A stretch of DNA of 64,000 nucleotides from Dinoroseobacter sp049800775 (GTDB taxonomy: Bacteria; Pseudomonadota; Alphaproteobacteria; Rhodobacterales; Rhodobacteraceae): positions 62,001-126,000 of the forward strand of contig NZ_JBNAFR010000003.1 of assembly GCF_049800775.1 (NCBI RefSeq), written 5' to 3'. This document shows positions 58,782-64,000 of this stretch, piece by piece; the stretch's first letter is position 1, and every line of letters begins with the position of its first letter. A program made the position numbers and the translations under genes. The notes under the pieces are model-generated. The model did no database searches, was not told where the DNA came from, and was given only the letters and a program-made list of their open reading frames with translations.

Positions 58782-58782
58782 G

Positions 58783-59376
58783 ATGTCCAAGCGCCCGCCC
58801 AGACGACTGCGCCCCGATGAGGAGGCCTTGTGGCAACGCGTGGCCGAGACCGCAACGCCGCTGCACAGGACGACCCTGCCGAAACCGACCGATATCGAAC
58901 GGCCCAAGCGGACCCCGAAAACCCCTGTTGTAGAGCCTGTTTCGCCCTTCTCGATTGGGGAAAAGGCTCAGACCCGGATGACCCATGATATCGCGCCCAG
59001 CATGGCCGATCAGATCCGCGCGGCGCCGGTGGCCATGGATCGCAAGGCGTTTGGTCGGCTCAAGCGCGGCAAGCTCAGCCCCGAAGGGCGGCTTGATCTT
59101 CATGGGATGACGCTCGCGCAGGCGCATCCGGCCTTGAACCGCTTCATTCTCGGGGCGCATGCGCAGGGCAAGCGGCTGGTGCTGGTGATCACGGGCAAGG
59201 GCAAGGATCGCGATGCGGGCGGGCCCATTCCCGAACGTCTCGGGGTGTTGCGCCATCAGGTGCCCCACTGGTTGCAGATCCCGCCGCTGAACGCGGTCGT
59301 GTTGCAGGTCAGTCAGGCCCATATCCGCCATGGCGGGGGCGGGGCCTATTACGTCTATCTACGTCGGTCGCGCTAG
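58783..59376 (+). CDS. Smr-domain protein
   Basis: The start ATG 58783 lies 1 bp after the mltA stop (197 residues). A basic, proline-rich N-terminal half precedes a C-terminal Smr domain (about 105-195) with LDLHGMTLAQAHPALNRFILGAHAQGKRLVLVITGKG and HIRHGGGGAYYVYLRR. Smr domains are nucleases or nucleic-acid-binding modules of the MutS2 type. This is the short stand-alone form (DUF/YdaL-like). The end overlaps the convergent MFS gene by 18 bp. Confidence 0.88.
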   Translation: MSKRPPRRLRPDEEALWQRVAETATPLHRTTLPKPTDIERPKRTPKTPVVEPVSPFSIGEKAQTRMTHDIAPSMADQIRAAPVAMDRKAFGRLKRGKLSPEGRLDLHGMTLAQAHPALNRFILGAHAQGKRLVLVITGKGKDRDAGGPIPERLGVLRHQVPHWLQIPPLNAVVLQVSQAHIRHGGGGAYYVYLRRSR

Positions 59377-60588
59377 CCCGGCCGTGGCCTGCAACCGGCG
59401 CAGAGACAGGGTCAGCAGCAGGATTGAGGCGAGAATATAGAGGCTGATCCAAGGCATTTGCGTTGGAAAACCGAACCCGGCATCGATCCCGAACCCGGTG
59501 AAAAGCGGCCCGATGGCCGACCCGACGACCATCAGGGCCGTCGCCACCGCCTTGATCGCACCCAGATGCCGTGTCCCGAAACTGTCAGCCCAGAAGGCGG
59601 CGGGCAGGGCGTTGTTTGCCCCGGCAGTCACCGCCATCAACCCGATGCCGAGGCTCAGGGCCCAGATGCTCTCGGCACCGGCGAGGATCAGAAATCCGAG
59701 CGCGAGGGGCAGGAGGTAGAGCGGCATCAACCGCATGCTCCCCACCCGGTCGATCAATGCGCCCGTGCTCAGCATCGCCATCACCGACAAGGCGGAATAG
59801 AGCGGAAAGAGCGCTACGAGCTCCAGATGTGGCAGGCCCTTGGCCTCGGCCAGGTGGACCTGTTGAAAAAAGAACGCCGTAATCAGCGCAGGCGGCGCGA
59901 TCAACCCGGGCACAAGTCCCCAGAAGAGGGGCGAGCGCAGCACCTCGGTCCGGGACCAATGGCGATTGCCCAACCCGGTGGCTTCGTAGGTTGCTGCGAA
60001 GCTTTGCGGCGTGCGTTCCGTCCGCAAGAGAAGCCGCAGAAGTGGGATCGTCAGCAGGGCGAGAGCCGCCGTCAGAACCCAAAGCTCCCGCCACGATGCG
60101 ACGGTCAGAAGTGCGACGAAGATCAGCGGTAGCAGTGCCTCTCCGACGGAAAACCCAAGCGAAGAGACGGCAATCGCCTTGCCCCGGGTGGCCGTGAACC
60201 AGCGTGCGATGGCCACGCGCGAGATGTGGCTGAGCATACCTTGACCGGTGAGCCGGAGGGCAAAGACCACAACTGGCAGCATCCAGACCCAAGGGTTTAC
60301 CGCCATGGCGAGGCAGGCGCAGGCCAATCCGCCCATGGCCCAAGGGCCGAGACTGCGGGCGCGGTGTTGATCGGTGAGCGCGCCGAGCCAGACCATCACC
60401 GCCGCCGCGGCAAGAGTGCCGCTGGCATAGATCGCCCCCCATGCGCCGTGGCTCAGGCCAAAGCTGGCCTGGATCTCGCCTGCGAAGATCGAGATGAAGA
60501 AGGTCTGGCCATAACTGCTGGAAAACGCGAGCAACCCGCCAGCGCCAAGCCAGCGGGCATTGCTGCGAAGGAATCCGGAACGCGCCAT
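59359..60588 (-). CDS. Major facilitator superfamily permease
   Basis: The 409-residue product has about 12 hydrophobic segments in two halves. The pattern GAWGAIYASGTLAAAAVMVWLGALTDQHRARSLGPWAMG resembles the conserved loop 2-3 region. RHLGAIKAVATALMVVGSAIGPLFTGFGIDAGFG in the C-terminal half is typical of OFA/monocarboxylate-type MFS carriers. The substrate is not deducible. Its 3' end overlaps the Smr gene end by 18 bp on the other strand, and it follows hslU by 37 bp on the same strand. Confidence 0.87.
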   Translation of the reverse strand: MARSGFLRSNARWLGAGGLLAFSSSYGQTFFISIFAGEIQASFGLSHGAWGAIYASGTLAAAAVMVWLGALTDQHRARSLGPWAMGGLACACLAMAVNPWVWMLPVVVFALRLTGQGMLSHISRVAIARWFTATRGKAIAVSSLGFSVGEALLPLIFVALLTVASWRELWVLTAALALLTIPLLRLLLRTERTPQSFAATYEATGLGNRHWSRTEVLRSPLFWGLVPGLIAPPALITAFFFQQVHLAEAKGLPHLELVALFPLYSALSVMAMLSTGALIDRVGSMRLMPLYLLPLALGFLILAGAESIWALSLGIGLMAVTAGANNALPAAFWADSFGTRHLGAIKAVATALMVVGSAIGPLFTGFGIDAGFGFPTQMPWISLYILASILLLTLSLRRLQATAGLARPT

Positions 60589-60625
60589 GGCCCAGCCTTA
60601 GGGCCGGGCGCAGGCAAAGGAAAGC

Positions 60626-61939
60626 TCAGAGCACGTAGCGGCTGAGATCGGTATCCTTGGTCAGCGCGCCGAGGTTTTCCTCGACGAAGGCTGCATCGAC
60701 CGAGATCTCGTCACCGGACCGGTCCGGGGCGGTGAAGCTGAGCTCTTCGAAAACCCGTTCCATCACCGTGTAAAGCCGCCGCGCACCGATATTTTCCACC
60801 GACTGGTTCACCTCGGCAGCGATCCGGGCCAAGGCGGCGATACCGTCCTCGGTGAACGAGACGGTGACCTCTTCGGTGCCCATCAGGGCGGTGTATTGCA
60901 GGGTCAGGGCGTTGTCGGTCTCGGTCAGGATCCGCACGAAATCCGCCTCGGTCAGGGCGCGCAACTCGACCCGGATCGGCAACCGCCCCTGCAATTCCGG
61001 CAAGAGGTCCGAGGGTTTGGCAATGTGGAACGCGCCAGAGGCGATAAACAGGACATGGTCGGTCTTCACCGGGCCGTATTTCGTGCTGACCGTGGTGCCT
61101 TCGATCAGGGGCAGCAGGTCGCGCTGCACGCCCTCGCGGCTGACATCGCCGCCGCGCGCGTCGGACCGGGCACAAACCTTGTCGATCTCATCAAGGAACA
61201 CGATGCCGTTCTGTTCCACCGCGCTCACGGCGGTGCGATTGACGGTCTCGTCGTCGAGCAGTTTGTCGGCCTCTTCGCCGATCAGCACCTCGTAGCTTTG
61301 GGCCACGGTCATCTTCTTGCGCACGGTGCGCCCGCCAAAGGCCTTGCCGAAGATATCGCCCAGATTCATCCCGCCGCCCATCTGGCCCATGCCGGGCTGA
61401 CCGGGAATGTCGAACATCCCCATGGGGTTCGAGGTGTCCGCCACTTCGAGCTCGATGATCGTATCGTCCAGCTCCCCGCTTTTCAGCTTGCGGCGGAACA
61501 TCTCGCGGGTTGCTTCGCGGGCATCGGTCCCGGCGATGGCCTCGATCACCCGTTCCTCGGCGGCGTTGTGGGCGTTGGCCTTGACCTCATCGCGCATATG
61601 CTCGCGGGTCATGGTGATCGCGTTCTCGACCAGATCGCGGATGATCTGTTCCACGTCGCGGCCGACATAGCCGACCTCGGTGAACTTCGTCGCCTCGACC
61701 TTGATGAAGGGGGCCCGGGCGAGCTTGGCCAGACGGCGACTGATCTCGGTCTTGCCGACGCCGGTCGGTCCGATCATCAGGATATTCTTGGGATAGACCT
61801 CTTCGCGCAGATCATCGCTGAGCTGTTTGCGGCGCCACCGGTTGCGCAGGGCGACGGCGACCGCACGTTTGGCGTCTTTCTGCCCGATGATGAAGCGATC
61901 CAGCTCGGATACGATTTCGCGGGGGGTCAGGTCGGTCAC
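60626..61939 (-). CDS. hslU: ATP-dependent protease ATPase subunit HslU
   Basis: The start is GTG 61939 (437 residues). Motifs include PREIVSELDRFIIGQKDAKRAVAVALRNRWRR, Walker A MIGPTGVGKTEISRRLAKLA, and the I-domain with a glycine-rich GQPGMGQMGGG. Walker B-type GIVFLDEIDKV and a GYVGRDVEQI pore motif follow, and the protein ends in DLSRYVL, the HslV-activating tail. It unfolds substrates for HslV. It follows hslV by 78 bp. Confidence 0.97.
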   Translation of the reverse strand: MTDLTPREIVSELDRFIIGQKDAKRAVAVALRNRWRRKQLSDDLREEVYPKNILMIGPTGVGKTEISRRLAKLARAPFIKVEATKFTEVGYVGRDVEQIIRDLVENAITMTREHMRDEVKANAHNAAEERVIEAIAGTDAREATREMFRRKLKSGELDDTIIELEVADTSNPMGMFDIPGQPGMGQMGGGMNLGDIFGKAFGGRTVRKKMTVAQSYEVLIGEEADKLLDDETVNRTAVSAVEQNGIVFLDEIDKVCARSDARGGDVSREGVQRDLLPLIEGTTVSTKYGPVKTDHVLFIASGAFHIAKPSDLLPELQGRLPIRVELRALTEADFVRILTETDNALTLQYTALMGTEEVTVSFTEDGIAALARIAAEVNQSVENIGARRLYTVMERVFEELSFTAPDRSGDEISVDAAFVEENLGALTKDTDLSRYVL

Positions 61940-62017
61940 GGGGCGGTCTCCTGCGGTAAGTCTGCTCGCTAGGTAAGGATGTGCGCGGAAAACGCAAGCC
62001 GAGGGGCGGTGTGGGGC

Positions 62018-62575
62018 CTAGGCCTCGATCGTCTCAACGGTGAGGTTTCCGTTGGTATAGACACAGATATCGGCTGCGATCTGCATCGCTTTGCGTGCCA
62101 CGGCCTCGGCGTCATGATCCGTCTCGATCAATCCGCGCGCGGCGGCGAGGGCGAAGTTTCCGCCCGATCCGATCGCTGCAATGTCGTGCTCAGGCTCCAG
62201 AACATCCCCCGCGCCGGTGATCACCAGAAGATGCGTGCCATCGGTCACGATCAGCATCGCTTCGAGCTTCTGCAGGTACTTGTCCGTGCGCCAGTCCTTG
62301 GCAAGCTCGACCGCTGCGCGCTGCAGCTGGCCCGGTGTTGCCTCGAGCTTGGCCTCGAGCCGTTCGAGCAGGGTGAAGGCATCGGCGGTGGAGCCCGCGA
62401 ACCCCGCGACCACGTCATGGCCCCCCGGGCTCAGCCGTCGAACCTTGCGCGCGGTGCCCTTGATGACGGTTTGTCCGAGGCTGACCTGTCCATCGCCGGC
62501 AACGACGACCTTGCCGTCTTTTTTCACGCCGATGATCGTGGTCCCGTGCCAGCCGGGGAAATCTGTGTCTGCCAT
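62018..62575 (-). CDS. hslV: ATP-dependent protease catalytic subunit HslV
   Basis: I use ATG 62575 (185 residues); GGAGG lies upstream. The frame could extend into the trxA terminator region but that is unsupported. Thr12 in HGTTIIGVKK aligns with the catalytic N-terminal threonine after removal of the propeptide. The segments AGDGQVSLGQTVIKGTARKVRRL and GFAGSTADAFTLLERLEAKL follow. It is the proteasome-like dodecamer partner of HslU. A candidate heat-shock-type promoter sits about 30 bp before the ATG. Confidence 0.96.
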   Translation of the reverse strand: MADTDFPGWHGTTIIGVKKDGKVVVAGDGQVSLGQTVIKGTARKVRRLSPGGHDVVAGFAGSTADAFTLLERLEAKLEATPGQLQRAAVELAKDWRTDKYLQKLEAMLIVTDGTHLLVITGAGDVLEPEHDIAAIGSGGNFALAAARGLIETDHDAEAVARKAMQIAADICVYTNGNLTVETIEA

Positions 62576-62599
62576 GGGGGCCTCCGTCCTTGCCGGTCT

Positions 62600-62628
62600 T
62601 ATATGCGGGTGCGGGCCCGGTTTCGCAA
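62600..62628 (-). promoter_or_regulatory. Candidate promoter for hslV-hslU
   Basis: On the minus strand TTGCGA (62628-62623) and CATATA (62605-62600) are 17 bp apart, about 25 bp upstream of the hslV start. The CATAT-type -10 fits alphaproteobacterial heat-shock (RpoH) as well as housekeeping promoters, suitable for a chaperone-protease operon. Confidence 0.42.
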
Positions 62629-62673
62629 TGTCCCCGGTCCCTAGGTGTGGCCGAGCGCGGCGGATCGGGCACG

Positions 62674-62698
62674 AAAAAGGGCGCCCGGAAGCGCCCTC
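62674..62698 (-). terminator. Intrinsic terminator downstream of trxA
   Basis: Read on the minus strand, GAGGGCGC / GCGCCC arms form a stem with a TTCCG-type loop followed by TTTTT. It separates trxA from hslVU on the same strand, 28 bp after the trxA stop. Confidence 0.82.
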
Positions 62699-62726
62699 AC
62701 CCGTGTCATGTTCAGGCTCCGCGCGT

Positions 62727-63047
62727 TCAGAGCGCTTCCTGAATCCAGCTTTGCAGGGCCGCCTTGGGGGCCGCGCCGACTTTGTTCGAGATGACCTGGC
62801 CATCTTTGAACATGAAGAGGGCCGGGATCCCGCGGACGCCCATCTGCGCCGGGGAGTTCGGGTTCTCATCCACGTTGATCTTGGCGATCTTCACCTGACC
62901 GTCGAACTGCTCGCTGAGCTCTTCGAGGGCGGGGCCGATCTGCTTGCAGGGGCCGCACCACTCCGCCCAGAAATCCACCACAACGGGGATGTCGGATTTC
63001 GTGACTTCGGCGTCGAACGTATCGTCGGTAACGGCAACAGTGGCCAT
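62727..63047 (-). CDS. trxA: Thioredoxin 1
   Basis: The 106-residue product has the thioredoxin active site WCGPC (Cys31, Cys34) after PVVVDFWAE, and the downstream PTL-type loop RGIPALFMF. It is a cytosolic disulfide reductase. It lies 64 bp downstream of addA on the same strand and ends at its own terminator. The addA-trxA order is common in Rhodobacterales. Confidence 0.96.
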   Translation of the reverse strand: MATVAVTDDTFDAEVTKSDIPVVVDFWAEWCGPCKQIGPALEELSEQFDGQVKIAKINVDENPNSPAQMGVRGIPALFMFKDGQVISNKVGAAPKAALQSWIQEAL

Positions 63048-63111
63048 GTCGGTGCCCTCCTTGGGGGATGCATATCTCGGGGACGGAACGTAGGAACCAG
63101 CTCGGGAAAGG

Positions 63112-64000
63112 TCAAGCAGAGGCTCTGGTTTGCAACGCCTCGATCACCAGCTTGTGCGGCAGGGGCATGAGCGTCGCGGTCCGGGTCCAGAGGATGGCGG
63201 TCTCGATGGCGCGGTCCGGGTAGATTGCGCCAAGCGCTTCGGCATAGGCCCCCATCTGCCGCAAAAGGCCCAGCGGCACGGTCTCGGCCCTGTCCGGCAC
63301 CACGGCGTTGGTCTTGAAATCCACCGCGAGGACCCGGTCGGGCGTCACCAGCAGACGGTCGACCGTGCCGATCATCTGGCCACCGCCGAGACTGGGGAGC
63401 GGTGCGGTCAGGTCTACCTCTGCCAAGGTCTCTGGGGCGAAGATCTCTGCAAGCGCTGGCGCGTCGAGCACGGATTGCGCCTCCGCCAGACAGGTGGCGC
63501 TGTCCTCGGCCCCGTCCAGCAGGGCGGTCGTCGCGGCGGGCCAGTCGGCACGGGGCAGAGAAGGCAGGTGTTCGAGCAAGCGGTGGATCCGATCACCGCG
63601 CGCCATGGCCGCATCTTTGTCGCGCCCCCCATCGCCGCCCTCGACGATCTTCGCCCCATCGAGCCGGGAAGGCGTGATCTTTGCCAAAGCTGGTGGCGGC
63701 GGGGCGAGCGGCGTGCCCGGTGGGGCCGGGGGCCGGGGCGTCTCGACCGCCGCAACCGGCAAGGCGCCTTGGAGGGGCCAGTCCCCATGGGCCGCGCGCA
63801 GCCCTTCGCCGGTGGGCGTGGCCAGTGGCATCGCATTTTCCATCGCGCCCATCCCCGCGCTGACCATGGCATGCCAACTGTCCGCGCCCGCGCCGGTCTC
63901 GCCCGCTGCCGCCACGATCAGCCAGCTCTCGGCCCTAGTTAGCGCCACATAGAGAAGCCGCATCCGCTCATCATCGGCTCGGTCTTTCTGTTCCTGCGCC
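63112..64000 (-). CDS. addA: Double-strand break repair helicase-nuclease AddA, C-terminal part (5' end outside window)
   Basis: This frame enters from the right edge and ends at TGA 63112, giving about 296 residues. The N-terminal visible part ends the UvrD helicase motif VI (ERMRLLYVALTRAESWL). The C-terminal PD-(D/E)XK nuclease contains GTVDRLLVTPDRVLAVDFKTN, with the ERxxR-type region nearby. This fits the alphaproteobacterial AddA of AddAB, which resects double-strand breaks for RecA. The remaining helicase (over 800 residues) and addB must lie beyond base 64000. Confidence 0.88.
   Translation of the reverse strand, partial: AQEQKDRADDERMRLLYVALTRAESWLIVAAAGETGAGADSWHAMVSAGMGAMENAMPLATPTGEGLRAAHGDWPLQGALPVAAVETPRPPAPPGTPLAPPPPALAKITPSRLDGAKIVEGGDGGRDKDAAMARGDRIHRLLEHLPSLPRADWPAATTALLDGAEDSATCLAEAQSVLDAPALAEIFAPETLAEVDLTAPLPSLGGGQMIGTVDRLLVTPDRVLAVDFKTNAVVPDRAETVPLGLLRQMGAYAEALGAIYPDRAIETAILWTRTATLMPLPHKLVIEALQTRASA

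Noticed and set aside
1..64000. tRNA, rRNA, insertion sequences, phage genes or CRISPR
   Set aside because: I looked for anticodon-arm type cloverleaf repeats, transposase motifs (DDE, HUH), integrases and regularly spaced repeats and saw none I could support.

Overview
This window is GC-rich, almost gap-free bacterial chromosome. Gene content and protein sequences point to an alphaproteobacterium of the Rhodobacterales (Roseobacter/Rhodobacter group): a NavAb-type bacterial sodium channel, HemJ, an AddA-type helicase, DUF898 and Tim44/TimA-like proteins, and the origin-flanking order parB-parA-rsmG-mnmG-mnmE-rho-hemJ-[gap]-maf-aroE-coaE-dnaQ-secB-fxsA-tim44. I saw no rRNA, tRNA, CRISPR array, insertion sequence, prophage or convincing frameshift. 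Genes are short-spaced and often overlap by 4 bp (ATGA/GTGA).

Region by region. 1-5.1 kb: the 3' end of hemH, a small secreted/membrane protein, two different L,D-transpeptidases, a CAP-domain lipoprotein, a 7-bp tandem repeat, a voltage-gated Na+ channel and an RNA methyltransferase. 5.1-11.6 kb: a tandem pair of full-length ABC exporters, then hslO-nudL-cca. 11.7-14 kb: a Nudix hydrolase, a receiver-PP2C phosphatase (RbaY-like architecture) and an Hpt protein. 14-16.9 kb: modA-modB-modC and a ModE-like regulator with a ModE-like operator. 17-23.9 kb: phenylacetate catabolism (thiolase-paaABCDE, convergent paaK, divergent paaX). 24-28.8 kb: protocatechuate branch (pobA-pcaC-pcaH-pcaG, a DUF849/BKACE cleavage enzyme, and a convergent pcaB coupled to ilvA). 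30-42 kb: argG, DUF898 plus M48 peptidase, a sulfotransferase-fold protein, an exported MsrA, the MaeB malic enzyme, mutS, and hrcA-grpE. 42.2-45.5 kb: rph-rdgB-Rid protein-hemW-DUF454 in one overlapping operon. 45.5-52.8 kb: the origin-proximal minus-strand block hemJ-rho-mnmE-mnmG-rsmG-parA-parB with three perfect parS sites. About 52.85-53.2 kb: a strong candidate oriC. 53.2-64 kb: maf-aroE-coaE-dnaQ, secB, fxsA, tim44-mltA-smr, an MFS permease, and addA-trxA-hslV-hslU; addA runs off the right edge.

How the genes work together. The 17-29 kb region feeds two aromatic funnels (phenylacetyl-CoA and 4-hydroxybenzoate/protocatechuate) towards beta-ketoadipate-type intermediates. It is incomplete: paaG/paaZ-type ring-opening genes, pcaD and pcaIJ are not here, and a BKACE enzyme may replace pcaIJ/pcaF. 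The 45-57 kb region is a chromosome replication and segregation centre: origin, ParABS, tRNA/rRNA modification, Rho and a DnaQ exonuclease.

Most of the window is core chromosome. The most distinctive observations are the candidate oriC with clustered DnaA boxes, the three parS sites hidden in coding sequence, the BKACE gene inside a pca cluster, a CxxC turret insertion in the Na+ channel, a Rid-family protein lacking the catalytic arginine, and palindromic operators upstream of the modE and paa promoters.
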